Notes under the pieces: model-generated
The model's database searches: none
The model's input: only the letters and a program-made list of their open reading frames with translations
Told to the model about the DNA's origin: nothing
Part shown: positions 22,413 to 35,571 of the stretch, in pieces
How the letters are laid out: each line of letters opens with the position of its first letter
Position numbering within the stretch: position 1 is the first letter of the stretch
Source of the DNA: Erythrobasidium yunnanense
Lineage: Eukaryota > Basidiomycota > Cystobasidiomycetes > Erythrobasidiales > Erythrobasidiaceae
NCBI GenBank assembly: GCA_001600175.1
Contig: BCJC01000005.1
Span: forward strand, 104,471-168,470
DNA: 64,000 bases
Direction of reading: 5' to 3'
Program-made: the position numbers and the translations under genes

Positions 22413-24347
22413 ATGAACACCCTTTCTATCACTGAAGCCGAGCAGAAGCTCCAAGAAGCCCAAGTCGACGACACTTTCGATAAGGGAGAGTATTCGCAGA
22501 GAGAAGATGGCTCTGGGCAGACCCCGTATCCCGCACCTCTGGCGGCTATGGCAGATGCGCCGTCCGCTGAACTCCTCCAGCAAGGTCTTGAGCTCGAACG
22601 TCAAGACAATGAGAGATCACTTTGGGCTTCCTGCAAAAAGGATTGGAGACTGGTCGCTTGCTGCGTTCCTTACATCCTTCTCGCATGCAGCGCTGGGTTC
22701 GATCAAGGCGCCAACAACATCACCGTAAGAGGTTGAAGCGATTCAATCATGGCTCAAGTGCTGACCGCCCATTCTTTTCTGTCCTTTAGACTTCCATGCC
22801 TGGCTTCCGTATCGAGTTTGGGTATTTTGACGTCGTCAACAAGACACTTGCGATCGAGTCTATCTGGATCTCGCTATGGCCTTCCCTACTCTTCCTCGGC
22901 TACATTCTCGGATCTCTCGCATGCACATACCTGCTGGATCGCTTTGGCCCTCGAAAAGTGGCCTTTGCCGCTGCCATCTACATCATGGGCCCAATCATTA
23001 TCCAAGCTCTTACAGTCTCGAAAGAGATGCTGCTCGTCGGCAAGTTCCTCGCTGGTATTGGCATCGGTGCTTTCCAAGCCTGCTCAGGCAACTTTACTGC
23101 CGAGACCTCGACTCCTAAACTGAGGTCCTTCTTGACGTCGTCAATCGGGATGGCTTTGATCCTCGGTCTAGTCTTTGGCATCGCGGCGGGTTCAGCTGTG
23201 ATTGCCGATATCCGTCCATGGCATTCCTGGCGTCTTGTCTTGATGCTACAGTAAGTTTCACCAACATTCAATCTCGCCGAAACCGTCGATTTACGCGTTC
23301 AACAGGGCCGTCATCCCAGTCGTAGCCCTCCTGCTCCTCCCATTCACCGTCACTTCTCCCATCTACCTCATCAAGAAGGATCGGCCGGCTGAAGCTCGCA
23401 AGGTTGTCAAGAAGCTTACGGGCGAGCAGGATGAGTCAATCGTCTCGGCAAAAGTCGCTGCTATGCAGTATGCTGTTGCTCTGGAGATCGAAGAAAGATC
23501 TGCAATTGGCAAAGTCACCTTCTGGGACGTTGTCGCGGACCGCACAGAGCGTCGAAGGACCCTGCTGGCCATTGGTGTCTTTGTTGCGAATCAAGCTGGA
23601 GGGTGAGCAAACACAAAGAATGGCTTTGTTCCGAATCATGCTGACGTTGTCTTCCTCAGTACTGCCTTCCTCGGACAGGGTCTCTACTTCCTCGTTCAGC
23701 AGGGCATCGAAATCACAATCGCAACCGACATCACACTCGCCTGCTTGGTTGTTTCTGCTGTCTGCTACCCTCTCTCTTCTGTCCTTTCCAATCGATTCGG
23801 CAGAAGATTCTCCTTTGTCTACATGAGTCTGCTGCACTTGGTGGTCATGGCAGTCATTGGCTTTATCGGCTTCAAGAAGGGCAACGTCAGCGCCGGATGG
23901 GCATTGGCAGTCCTTGTCAACATCGGTATATCTACCCAAGCTCTCTCAACAGCGGCTTGCTGCTATACATTGGCTGCGGAGATCCCGTCCCTCCGGTTGA
24001 GAGCCAAGACCCAGTCTCTAGCTTTGACTGTCAACAATACGATCTCTTTGGTCACCACACTAGTCGTCCCGTACATCTTCCAAGAACCAGGCTATCTCGG
24101 TAAGTTTGACTCTCTTCGGATTCAGGGGATAGAAGCTGATAGACTCGCATTTGAAGGTGCCAAAACTGCATTGATCTTCGCTGGAACCTTCGTCTTCGCT
24201 ATCATATGGTCCTTCTTCTACGTGCCCGAGACCAATCGTCGGTCGCCTGCAGAGGTTGATGCGCTATTCGCGGCTGGCACGCCAGCACGAAGATTCGCAA
24301 GCACAGATGCTCAGGCGCTCATCGCGACTTCGCACGGCAAAGTTTAA
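22413..24347 (+). CDS. MFS sugar porter (maltose/alpha-glucoside permease-like)
   Basis: Proton-coupled sugar importer in the plasma membrane. Five exons give 566 aa; introns are 22725-22789, 23251-23305, 23603-23659 and 24100-24156. An acidic N-terminus of about 85 residues precedes TM1. Family landmarks are YLLDRFGPRKV (loop 2-3), GKFLAGIGIGAFQ, NFTAETSTPKLR, WHSWRLVLMLQ, SNRFGRRFSFVY (loop 8-9) and PETNRRSPAEVDALF near the C-terminus, close to the PETKG motif of the sugar-porter family. The position next to an intracellular-type GH78 rhamnosidase suggests it carries the glycoside or sugar that the neighbouring enzymes process. Confidence 0.9.
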
Positions 24348-24558
24348 CGTGTTTAACGGTATGAATCTATACTTTGAATGAGCTGGAAACCATGTTGTCG
24401 GGAGTAGAACATTGAATTTCGGCAGTTAGGCCACCATTCTTGTCTCATCCGATGTGTATCATTCTTCTATTCCTTTAGTACCAAGCACAAAGCGCCTGAC
24501 CGAAATAAGTAAGGGTTGCTCCAGAACTGACACCGATGCTTCAGCCCGCTCTGCTGTG

Positions 24559-27500
24559 ATGGGCGCCGCATCTGACGCTCCTTCCGCTTCATCTTCCTCG
24601 TCGACTGCCTACGTGTGCCATTGCGGCAAGTCCTACAGGTGACTTGAGAACATCGCGCTACGAATGAAGGATCCCGGATAAGCTGACAGTTGAAGCTGGT
24701 TGATATTCGAAGCTGGCCAGAGAATCTGCAGCGACATCAGGCATCTCACAGCAGTGCACCGCGCTTCACATGCCCCGATCCAACATGCTCCAAGACTTTC
24801 ACGAGATCCGACTTGCGCACGAAACATATCAAATCGGTGCATCCAGCGCTGCAGTGAGCCAAGCTTATAGCAGAACTCACCCACATGCAACATTCATGTC
24901 GCTCATTAAACCTTTCTTTGCTGTCCGCAGTACCGGTAAGAAAGCAGACGGTTCGCGACAGCGGTCACCGGAAGGAACGCCTCAAGGCAGCTCGAAATCG
25001 CAAGCTGCCACTACTGAAGCATTGAACGAAACAGACGGTGAAGATGAGCAAAGCAGTCTCGATCTACAGCCTTCTTCAGCCAAGAGACCGCGAGTGGACA
25101 GAAGAATCGAAAAGAACCCAGCCTTTACCCTTAGTGAAGAAAGCACAGCACGATCTTCCGTAGTCATGCAGTTCGCAGATCTCGCCGACACTCTGCTGCC
25201 CGCCGTGACGGACGAACAAGCCGCAGTGCAGCCTTCGACATCGGACGGAGGAAATGGTCTTTCTGTGTTCGAAGAGCCTGGACCGTCGCTCGATAGCCTT
25301 GTCGGGTCAAATACACAATTTGACATGTGGAACACAGGCTTGGAGAGCCACAACAATCTTATTTGGAGCGCCCTCGGGCTAGACGTTGGGGGACCTTCAG
25401 AGTACATCGATGGAGGAAATGATATACCCTGGATCTCAGACTACTCGTGGCTTATGCAGGAACCTGCTGTGGATACGGCTGCTGGCTTTACCCTCCTCGA
25501 TCAGCAAAGCGCACCCGCCAGACCAGCTGGCATCGACGCAGCTCTTCTGTCTTCCATGCTGCAGGATCTTCAGCCTCGCAGGACAACCGAGTTTGACGGA
25601 ACTAAAACTCGCTTCGGCAATGGCACCCCAATGAATATGGGAGCACAAAGTCGTGCCATTTCGCCGATTGAGGGTGCCGCCGAAGACGACCCTTGGCCAA
25701 TGAATTGGCGACATCCAGCTACAGAGTTTCCCAAAATAGGAGAGAGCAGCTCACTGATAGCAAACATCGTCACCGACGACATCGATGCTAATCTGCACAA
25801 ATGGAGAAACTACTGGATCGATGCGGAAACGTATGAAAAGGTCAAGAAGTGCTTCGGTGGGCATTCTGAGTCTTTATCAGGTTTTGAATCAGTACTGACA
25901 TTGCTTACAGCACTTGCCGAAGCCATGCCAGGTTCGGATGTCAAGAAACTACAAATGCCTACTAGCTTAGCTATAGTCAATACCTGCATATCCCGTGAGC
26001 ACGCTCTTCCTATGAAATCTATTTCTTATCAGTCATCTGACACTTGTGCAGTATATTTCGAACATTTCTACAATCAATTTCCCGTCCTCCATTTACCTAC
26101 GTTCCAGCCAAACAAGTCCCCACCCCTGCTTCTGGCGGGGCTCATCTGCATCGGTTCATGCTATTGTGAACTTCCCGGAGCACGCGACCTAGCTATGGAC
26201 CTGATAGAGGTTATCCGGAAGACTTTGAATGCACTTTTCGAAAATGACGCAAGAAATGTTAGTTCAACCTCAGAGTCATATTGAATGCATGAAGTTGACG
26301 TCGTAACTATACAGCTCCGTATGATTGCCTTCATTCATGTCTATCTGCTCATTGTCATTGCTGGCCTATTCATTGGCAATAAGCGTACCTACGAGCTTGC
26401 TGAGGCATCGCGCGGTACTCTGATCAATGTACGTATCTGTGATTCAGCGGTGATGCTGTTGAGCTGATCTGTCTAACACAGCTATGTAGACGTGCCGAGC
26501 TGCTCAACTCAATGGGTTCTGCGCGCGAGCTGGATGCTAGCGAAGACTCTCCGACACGATGGAAGCGCTGGGTCTCGTTCGAGAGTCGGAAGCGCTTGGG
26601 TATCGCCATCTGTCTGCTCGACACTATTTTCCCAGCATTCTTGGACATCCCAGCTTATCACTCGCATCGGGACATGATGCATCTGGCCATGCCATGCGAT
26701 GAACAATATTGGACAGCACCTACGGCGCATTCTTGGGCGAGCATGCTGGGTTTGAGTGCGGTGCCTCCCTCACCCTTCTTCCATGCATGGTACGTGATCT
26801 GTACCTATACCGACGCAAAGTCGGAGACTGACTGGTGCATTCTTCACAGCGTCACACCACTGCTCCTGCCGCATTTTTCTATCGCCAAGAATAAAGATGG
26901 CTTCGCACCAATACATTACTTGACCGACTTCTCATCGATAGTCGTCGTGTCATCCCTCCATCATCATCTATACGAATTCCGGACTCACCTAAGCTACTAT
27001 TTGGCAGGAGGCGTAGAGGTTCGGCTGCTAAACGAGGCCAACTATGACCGTGAAATGGGGTCTGGCTTCGAAGGAAGAAGAGAGGTAATTAGATTCGACA
27101 ATAGCCGCTCGACTACTCATTGACAATCTGCAATCCCCCCAGTGGCTTACTCAAGCTCTCGATAGCTGGAACATTCACTATTCACGCGGCGGCTTGTCCA
27201 CACATTCCAATGTTGGAAAGATGCTCTACCACCTTGGTCACGTATCTTTATACCTTTACATAGGAGGTCTGTATGACGCAGTGGGCAGTGAGTGTATCGA
27301 CTTGGTACGTGATCGTGAAGCTGACGGAGCTACCAACCAGAGCGTGGTCCTGCTGCATCCAAGACAGCAAGAACTGAATTGAAGCAATGGGCGAACTCGG
27401 CCGATTCGACCCATGCATTGGAACATTCTCTGGCAATGCTCGACCTCCTTCCATCCCTGGAGCGAAGCATTTACTATCCGCTCTGCGGTTTTGTATCCAT

Positions 27501-27750
27501 ATTGACAATCTGGGCTTACCTCAAATACTCCTCCAGCGAAGAAGCATTGAGCAGATCTCCGGTCGCCTCGCAAACTTTGAAGCGTGATCCTCGGCTCGTG
27601 CGGATTGTCGGCCTTGCTGAACCTTCGCCATCTGCCGTACTCGCCTGCGGAGCAGAATTACTGGCCAAAGGTAAAGCATGGAGAATTGGAGCAGCCCTGG
27701 CCCTCCTGCTGGCTAAACAGATGGAAGAAGAGATTGCTCACGGCACGTAG
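24559..27750 (+). CDS. C2H2 zinc-finger regulator with fungal transcription-factor domain
   Basis: Nuclear regulator, 882 aa, ten exons. The N-terminus carries two C2H2 fingers: YVCHCGKSYSWPENLQRHQ, joined across intron 24639-24712, and FTCPDPTCSKTFTRSDLRTKH. Finger one has a C-x-C instead of C-x2-C spacing but keeps 12 residues to its first histidine. A nuclear-type basic stretch (AKRPRVDRRIEK) and an acidic, glutamine/serine-rich middle follow. The C-terminal half matches the fungal-specific domain, including YFEHFYNQFPVLHLPTF, FESRKRLGIAICLLDT and HSNVGKMLYHLGHV. An ATG at 24454 would add 35 residues; I chose 24559, which leaves a normal short leader. It sits among sugar-use genes and is a candidate regulator of them. 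Confidence 0.85.
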
Positions 27751-27942
27751 AAGTTGGTTAGTATGCGACTTGTCGTTGTACATTAAGATTGACCCATGCA
27801 AGCACTCGTGTCGCCTGACGATATGGACTCGTCTTGGAAGGTGGTGAAACAAAGCTGTGCAGTCTTACAACAACCATCTGACCCCTTCTAGTTTCACAAG
27901 CGTGCTCAACAGACAAACTTAGGCTTACAGCGCGCAACGATG

Positions 27943-30862
27943 TCACAACAGTCCTTTCCACACGAAGCCCGCGCCCACATTGTACTGCAGCCTTCGTTTG
28001 ACGGCGTCGCTAGACGCAGCCAGCAAGATCTCATACGCTCCAGCTTCAACTTCCCATGCTTGTTGCTCAGTCGACCAGAACGAAAGGGCCCGACGACCAA
28101 TGCGAAGAGTGACTGTCTCAGAAGCGCCAGGTTGCAGAAGGCCGGTCTTAGCGAAGGCTTCAAGCGTCTTGGCAGACCGCTCGATCGGAGAAGCCGAAGG
28201 CCTTTGAATGTATAGCTGAACGACCTCTTTGCCGGGTAGAGACCCTGTGTTCCGGACGGTGACTTGTAATACGAGAGCAGCCGATTCAGAAAGGGCACCA
28301 GACAATTTCGGCTCTTTTAGCTCAAACGTGGTATAGGAGAGTCCGTGACCAAAGGCTAGGAAGTAAAATCAGGGCGATTCTGATGCTGGGAAGGAAAAAG
28401 TCAACTCACCATACAGGGGTTTCTTTCCTGACTTCTCAAACCCGCGCCAGCCCATGTGCAGACCCTCTTCATAGAGTATATCTAGGCCTTCATCGTGCGG
28501 GAAGTTACCGAAGGAGGGGCAATCTTCTAGTTTTGCTGGCCAGGTGTACGGCGAACGTCCAGAAGGAGTAACACGCCCGAAAAGGATGTCGGCGATGGCT
28601 GCGTGATCGATGTCAGTACAAAACGCACAGTACACCGCTGAGAAAGGATGACGCACCATTTCCTGCTTCTTGTCCGCTGTAATGTGCATGTAGGATGGCT
28701 CTGGCGCCTTGAGCGCAAGACAGGTCCACAGCTGCTCCACTTTGATTGACGACAACGACGTTGCCATCCTTTGCTTTGATGACAGCTTCGAGCAGCTCCC
28801 GCTGTCCGCGAGGCAGTTCAAGCGATGCTCGGTCGATGCCCTCCATCTCCCACTCCCAGGTATTGCCAACGAATACGACTGTCTCATCTGAAGCCAGCGC
28901 CAGATCTACACTCTCCCTGATTCGGTCCTGCATGTTCCATGTCTCCATCATACCGAAAAAGAGGCCTGTAGCAAGCGGTTCGGGCCCAGATTGCTTCTGG
29001 CTCTGGGAGATACACGATAGACTGTATGTTCGATTCGCTTCAAAGTGGTGGGTAAAGGTTTGTTCGAAGGTATGCTGGTAGAAGAGGAAGACTTGCACGT
29101 CGACAGGTCCAGCAGGAGTGAAAGTGAACACCTTCTCGCCATCTACAAAGACTTCCGCATCACTTGCTGACACGACCCCGAGCGTGTACTTGCCGCTGGC
29201 AGGCACCGTGATCTTAGTTGACATCTCGATCTCAAAGTCGGAATCGAGACCATCGACTTTTCGCATAAGGAAAGCGATCTTGGCTTCTTGATGGGACTCG
29301 GTTGTGACTGGTGTAGAAGATGGCCCTCGGCTGCGCTGTCCACGGTTCCAGAGATGGAAATCCACATTGCTTGTATACCTATGATCTATCAAAGGCATCA
29401 AGACGTTTGCGGGAGGACCATGAGCATGCTTGACAGTCCAATTTGACCTGCTCACTGCGGACTGTATGCCTTCAAGTGGAGATACAAGGTAGGAAGGTGA
29501 AGATAGGTGAGAAGTGGTGCGATCGGTAGCTAGAGCTCCAATGATTGCGAGACTGCCACCTTTGCTGAGGTCGAGCGGGAGCTTAGCATCCTCATTCTTT
29601 AAAAGAACTATCGAGTCTGCAGCAGTCTGTCTGAGTATCTTGCACCTTCCAGCATCGTTGTCCGTTGCCTTCTCGGCAGGCCGTTTAGCGGGAGCTTCCG
29701 AACGCTCGAGGAAGCGCAGAACGCTGAGTACTGCGCGATCAAGCTCTTCATGTGAGACTTCTCCGGAGGACGCAGCCTCCAGGAGTCGTTTCCCTCTGAA
29801 AGCAGGGAAGGGCATCTCTAGATCCATACCCGCCTTGAGCGAAGCGATACCGTCACTGCAGGACAAAGCAATGCACATTAGCACGGGGCCATAGCAATTT
29901 TCGGTTTGATTCAATGCTTACTATGTACCAAACCAATCTGACATGAGAAGGCCATCATATTTCCACTCATCACGCACAATACTGGTGAGCAATTTGCCAT
30001 TGAGGGATGCCGACTTGCCATTCTGTAGAAATACAAGGTATAAAGTATCAGAGATGGTTATCCTGAGGGGTTTCGGCAGAACTTACAATCTTATTGTAAG
30101 CCGTCATGATAGAGGCAGGATTGGCTTCCTCTACTACCATCTCGAAAGGGCGCAGATAGATCTCACGGAGAGGTCGTTCGTCCACTTGAACATTGTATTC
30201 TCTGCGCGACGTCTCGGAGTCGTTGCACACAAGGTGCTTTATGCAAGCTTGGAGTCCTTCACTTTGGATGCCTGGGGAGCCGCAGCGCAGTTCAGCATCC
30301 ACTATATATCATACCATTTCATCTGATACAGCTTACCTTTGACAATAGCTGTTCCACAAGCGCCTGCCAGGAACGGATCCTCTCCAAACGTCTCTTGGTT
30401 TCGGCCTGCGCGTGGATCTCGATGGAGATTGAGGTTGGGTGCGAGGAGGCACTCTACGTTCTTGAGCTTCATTTCGTTTGCGAGTTCTACGCCAACTTGC
30501 TGCAGCAGATTGCTATCAAAGGTTGCGGCCAACGCGGTGGAATTTGGGAAAATGGCAGTCGCAGGAGCATTGAAGATCTGGCTGCCGCGCACGTCGGTAA
30601 GAGCATCTGAAACAGCTACTTTGTGAAGGCCATGCGAGGGCGCGCCGCCGGTCATGGTGAAACTCGACCCAGATAGCAAGAAGACCTTTTCCGGGAGGGA
30701 CAAGGCAGCCAGGATATCTTGAAGCTGATGCTGATGCTGATGCTGACCATCATCGCCATTGCTGTGACCATTCGTGTGACCATTCGTCTTTTGATCTTTC
30801 TGTTTCTCGGTGGGAACGCTCAGATGGAGAGCTTCGACGACAGCGGTCAGGGCACTCGACAT
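27943..30862 (-). CDS. GH3 beta-glucosidase with PA14 domain (one-base frame break)
   Basis: Hydrolyses beta-glucosides from the non-reducing end. Six exons would encode about 870 aa, but the exon sum is one base over a multiple of three. The extra base is in an AAA run of the coding strand near 29999-30001, where NGKSASL should continue into NGKLL. Landmarks are NLHRDPRAGRNQETFGEDP, CIKHLVCNDSE, GLLMSDWFGT (nucleophile Asp), GLDSDFEIEMSTKI to FTFTPAG (PA14 insert), YSGQEAGNAIADILFGR and YAFGHGLSYTTFEL. There is no signal peptide after MSSALTAVVEALHL, so it is probably cytosolic. A histidine/glutamine-rich leader (GQHQHQHQLQ) comes from a CTGATG-type repeat. An in-frame ATG at 30928 is less likely, as a possible 5' intron ends near 30888. 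The gene is divergent from GH43 by 218 bp. Confidence 0.85.
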
Positions 30863-31080
30863 CGGGACTGATACTGATATGCCTGTCAAATGATAATATG
30901 AGAGGATGAAAGAGCATCCACACAACATAGAGACGTCCTATCTCCCTTCCTCCTTCTCCTTCTCGTCGGAAATAGCCTCGTCCACCTTCCACCCTATCCA
31001 CTTCGCAGGCGGGATAAGGATAGTTAGCTTTTGGGAGGCAGTATCATACACAGCACGCTTTTTAGAGCATCACAATCACA

Positions 31081-32999
31081 ATGGCAAGCTACAGAAACCC
31101 CATCCTACCTGGATTCAACCCTGACCCAACTATTATTCGCGTCGATGATGATTATTTCCTGTCCACGTCTTCGTTCGAATACTTCCCTGGGCTTCCCATC
31201 TACCACAGTAAAGATCTAATCAACTGGCAACTCATTGGACATGCTCTCAGCCGGCCGTCACAGCTGGATCTCCGGACGTGCGAATCGTCCTGCGGCATCT
31301 TTGCACCTACTCTCAGGCGCTGGAACGGCAGGTACTATATGACTGTCTGTGCCATGCATAGGAAAGGCGGTGAAGGGCCAGGAATGGTAAGATACAACTG
31401 GGAAGTGATTGATTGCTGAAGCTCAAATATTGCATAATAGCAATTTGTACCACCTCGAGGCTTCTACGTCTATACCGACAATATCTGGGACTCTTCAAGC
31501 TGGTCTGATCCTATATACTACGATGTCCTGGGCATCGACCAAGACGTGAGTTGCGCAAAACAGCTAGCTGCGACAAATTGATGTGCTGATGTATGTCCCG
31601 TCTGTAGCTTTTCCATGATGACCGCACAGGCAAGACGTACCTCTGCTATGCCACCTATGCAGACGATTCAGAATATGACCGGCCGAAAGGAATGGTCCCG
31701 ATCTCCTCATTCATTTGCGAAATAGACCTAGCAACAGGTTGCCAGAAGACTCCTTCTAAGCTTCTACGCTACAGCAAAGCTGGCACAGGTGTTTGCGAAG
31801 GACCACATCTTTTCCGAAAGGACGATTATGTCTATCTGAACACAGCCGAAGGCGGAACAGAGCTTGGTCATCAACAGTGGATCTGCCGAACGAAAGATGA
31901 GCATCTCTACAACGCAAAATGGGAAATTGCGCCTGAGCCGGATGTTAATCCTCTGATATTCAACAATGATCACCCAGAAGTGCAGCAAACAGGTCATATG
32001 GATATTGTAGAAGGAAGCGATGGTAGATGGTGGGCTGTCTTCTTGGGCGTGAGACCAGTCTACCAGGGCAAAGAACGACTTGGCTCTCCTCTCGGTCGCG
32101 AAACCTTCTTAGCTCCTCTTGAGTGGAACTCGGATGGCTGGCCTATCGTCAATCAGAGACAGCCGGTGTCTATCGAAGGACTTCCTGATGTGGGCCTTGC
32201 CAGAGCTAGTCAAACATTTGAGGTCAAACTGCCGATGAACCCCGGTCGAGGTCAGCTTGTTTCCCGCCTGATCTCATAGAATCCCACTAAAGGTGAATCC
32301 TAGATATCTATACCGACGGATGGTACCACCTGCGTACGCCTCTCAAGCTAGAACACGATCTAGATAGTCATCCCGGAAGCCTGACTCTGCACGGCGGTCC
32401 TTACAACCTCGAAGTGGATGAATGCCCGACTATGCTTCTCCAGAAGCAACCCGACTTCCAATGTACCTGGTCATTTGTACTGGACTTCCAAGGAACCTCC
32501 CTCCACGCTTGTGCTGGCACTGCTGTCTGGTGGTCTCGGTACGCCTATGCTTCCATGTTTGTTCGAGTGAGCAAACTCAAGGACGCTGGTGGGAATACTA
32601 CTCGCGAGATAGTATTTCGCCGCCCAGATCTAGACAGTGACGACTTTGAGGTAGGTTGGCTCTCTCTAAGTCCGCTTCCGGCCAAGCCTGATTTTGTGAC
32701 CTGTGACAATCTAGGAGGACGTATCCGTCTACCCTGGCAAAGGTCCTGTTACGATGGTGGTGGAGACGGAAGCCGACAAGTACTCGTTCTACGTTGGCAG
32801 TGTTGGATTATCGATGATAAGTAACGCCCAACTTACCCTCATTGGCTCGTGCACATCCCAATCTCTTGTCAGGTCGAGAAAGTTCGATGGCCAGAACACA
32901 GGCACTCATTTGGGTCTCTTCGCCCATGGAGGCGGTGGAGACTCCGCCTTGGGTCCCGCAATCTTTAGCAATATACAGCTATCCGGTGTACGAGCGTAG
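31081..32999 (+). CDS. GH43 beta-xylosidase/alpha-L-arabinofuranosidase
   Basis: Removes xylose or arabinose from xylan-type oligosaccharides. Five exons give 561 aa. The N-terminal five-bladed propeller has NPILPGFNPDPTIIR with the catalytic base Asp in PDPT, YHSKDLINW, and GVCEGPHLF with the likely general acid Glu. DIYTDGWYHLRTPL starts the C-terminal jelly-roll domain common in this GH43 branch. The third donor (32251, GTCAGC) is a minor variant. There is no signal peptide: the ATG is followed at once by the catalytic motif, so the enzyme is probably cytosolic, like the GH3 and GH78 neighbours. It converges with the quinate repressor gene, whose stop lies 104 bp away on the other strand. 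Confidence 0.92.
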
Positions 33000-33102
33000 G
33001 GAGTAGACCACTTATGAGGCTGCTCTCGCGAGACGCCAGCATGTGTCCAAAAGGCGTGGCCTATCCAGCTATGTCATGTCTGACATTCTGCCTGCCGAAC
33101 GA

Positions 33103-35571
33103 TCACGGAGCCGGCGCTTCTATACCGGTGACAGCACGACTTGGGCATGCGAAGCCTGTCAATAGCTTGAACGTCATTGCCGAAGCTTCCCTTTCCACCT
33201 CATGATGATCGACGATGACCCATCCTTCCGGGTTGCTGCTACTGGCTATTGCATTTCGTATAGCTGTTGCAGTTGTCGTACCAGCTTCGCCTCGAAGAAG
33301 ATTGACGACCGTACCGCCAGTGTATGACCCGAATGGATTCTTGGACGGCATCACATCTCCCAGAGACAGGCTTCCTGACACGATGATGACGGTCGGTTGT
33401 AAGACTCCCATATCTTCCGACAAGACCGTCACATTTGGCGACCCAGCTGTATCCCATTGATCTTGATCGCTGGCGAGAAAGACTTCCGGTGAGTCTGAGC
33501 CAGCAAGGTATATCTGCATAAAGCCCATCGCAACGAGAGCTGCGAATGCGCTCCTGCTCTCCTTGTCTGGGGCACCGATGAGTAGTGCCGAGGATGTGCG
33601 TGTGACAGCATTGATCGGAGATAGCTTCTTTAAGGTTGTCTTGGCCACAGCGCCAGAGTATACGTTGTGCAGAATCGCGGGATGAGAGGTGAGAAGGTCG
33701 AAGTGTCCACTGGCTTTGACTAATGTCGATCGCCGGATAGCGCTTTCCAAGTCTCTTGGTAAGACAATTTCCGGCGTAAGATCGGCCACAGCGCCGCTGT
33801 TTGCGGTGTGGGAGCTTTTCAACCAAGGTAGGATATGGTCCAGCGAGTCCGACATTTCGACGATGTGGGGTATATGCAGCAGTTGGAGACCATGCTGAAG
33901 TATACGGATGCGCTCTCCCAGTTGCTCGTCCGTCGAAGTCCGTTTTGATGTGGTGATTTCGGTGTCAATAGAGTTGGAAGGAAGCGCACAGATCCGGACT
34001 GCACTCTCCAACCCCGTATGGTAGAGAGAGTTGACCGCGTGGTCAAAAGAAGAGCTTTCCCAACCAATCGGAGATGCCAAGATTTGGTGAGCGACCGGTG
34101 TGAATATCGTATTGACGATGGGCGTCAATTGCGAGTGATGTCCGACGATTACTGTGATGCACGGAGGAGTGCCGGCTCGGGAGATTTCCTCGTGAAGAGA
34201 AGACGCAGATAGAGCGGCTGAAGCGCTGCTCGCTTCTAGTTCTAGCCGAACAAGGTCGGCACCAGCGTGGACTGCCTGAGCATATGCGCTCCTTACGGCA
34301 GGATGAGTCCATGTAGAGACGTCTGGACCAAAGCAGTGCGAGACGATAATTCTAGTATTCCTCGGTTTGCGTTCCAGGATCTTGGCCAGAATACTCTGCG
34401 AGAGGCTGAGATCCAGAGTGAGATATTCGGCTCCGATGCGGAAGCACAAGAATGCCAAAGCGAGGTAGTCAGACTCTGTCCACCGGGTGTGCAAGCCTGC
34501 GTGCTGCAGCTGGTTACGGATGTTGCGCATCGAGAAGATGAGAGGAAGACTTGTGAGTCGACGAATCTGTTCAAAGACAAGAGCGAGAGCAAGCAGATCC
34601 GGAGCTGCTCCCGTCTGATGAGCTCCTGTATAAACAGCAGGGGTAGCGCTTGGGGAAGGAGGTAGTTGATTGATGAAGACCTCCACGGCATGTGCGCGAC
34701 AGGTTGCCTCGACGAAGCTGGCACGGTCCATATTGCGTATGCTAGATGTGTCTACGAGGATAGTATAGCTTCTCTGGTGTTGCGGAATGATGGGGCCATG
34801 TTTGCAGAGGATGATGCGGAGATACCGCAGAAAGCTCTCTTCTAGTGGCTTCAGAGCCAATGTTGGCGCTGTTCCGCTGTCGAGTGGTGGAACGGCTAGA
34901 TTTGCGAAAGTGTATCTCGTCGTCTCGAAGAAGATCTTGGTCCGCCGCTGCCATACTATCGATATCAACATGGTCAGACTTGTTGCGTGATAAAGGCGAG
35001 AGCCGAGAGAATACAAGAACTCACAAGCTCTCACTTTGGGTCTGTCCTGCTTATAGAGTAGGTGATCGGAAGCCGCTTGGGTTAGATCCTTCTCTCGACT
35101 GACGTGAATAGCTATTCCACCTGCAGCGACATACTGCTCGAGTAGAGTGCGGTTCTCTGGGCGGTCACAGATGCCCCCTCCGCAGGCGATCACATAGCCG
35201 GTACCACAATCGTTTAAGACAGCAGCGAGGACGCTGGATTCAAGGTCGCGGAATCGCATCTCGCCATGGATTTGGATGTATTCAGCTAGAGGTATGTCGC
35301 ATTTGCGCGACAGAATGCGATCTGTATCGAGGTACTGCCATCCAAGAGCTGCAGCAGCGATGAGGGCGAGCGTCGATTTGCCAGTCTATAGGAGAAGTCA
35401 CAGTCATCGAAGAACGTCAGCTTGCGCGCAATCTCTACGGCAATTCGAGCGTACACCCGGCATCCCGACGATGAAGATGCTTCGATTTGTTTCAACTCGC
35501 AGTCGCCGCGCTGGTCCATCATCTTCCAGGACGCTCGCTGTCATCGCTGAATCTTCGTCGTTGTCGTCCAT
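33103..35571 (-). CDS. qutR: quinate pathway repressor, AROM-derived (QutR/Qa-1S type)
   Basis: Regulator that in ascomycetes holds quinate genes silent by binding the activator; it derives from the last three domains of the AROM pentafunctional protein. Two exons (intron 35386-35454) give 799 aa. Residues about 35-210 are shikimate-kinase-like with Walker A GMPGTGKST made across the intron and the family motif IACGGGI. A dehydroquinase-I-like middle has SLPLIFSMRN and IIVSHCFGP, and a shikimate-dehydrogenase-like end has SPINAVTRTSSALLIGAP. Several catalytic positions differ from the enzymes, as expected for a repressor (for example NAVTRT at the shikimate-dehydrogenase site). It is divergent from a Zn2Cys6 gene, a pairing known for quinate repressor and activator. 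An enzyme remnant is less likely given the neighbours. Confidence 0.88.

Noticed and set aside
30720-30750. CTGATG-type microsatellite as a mobile-element scar
   Set aside because: It is a short in-frame repeat coding for His/Gln in the GH3 leader, with no target-site duplication.
33215-35102. Open stretches on the plus strand opposite the quinate repressor
   Set aside because: They are antisense to a long, well supported gene and match no family.
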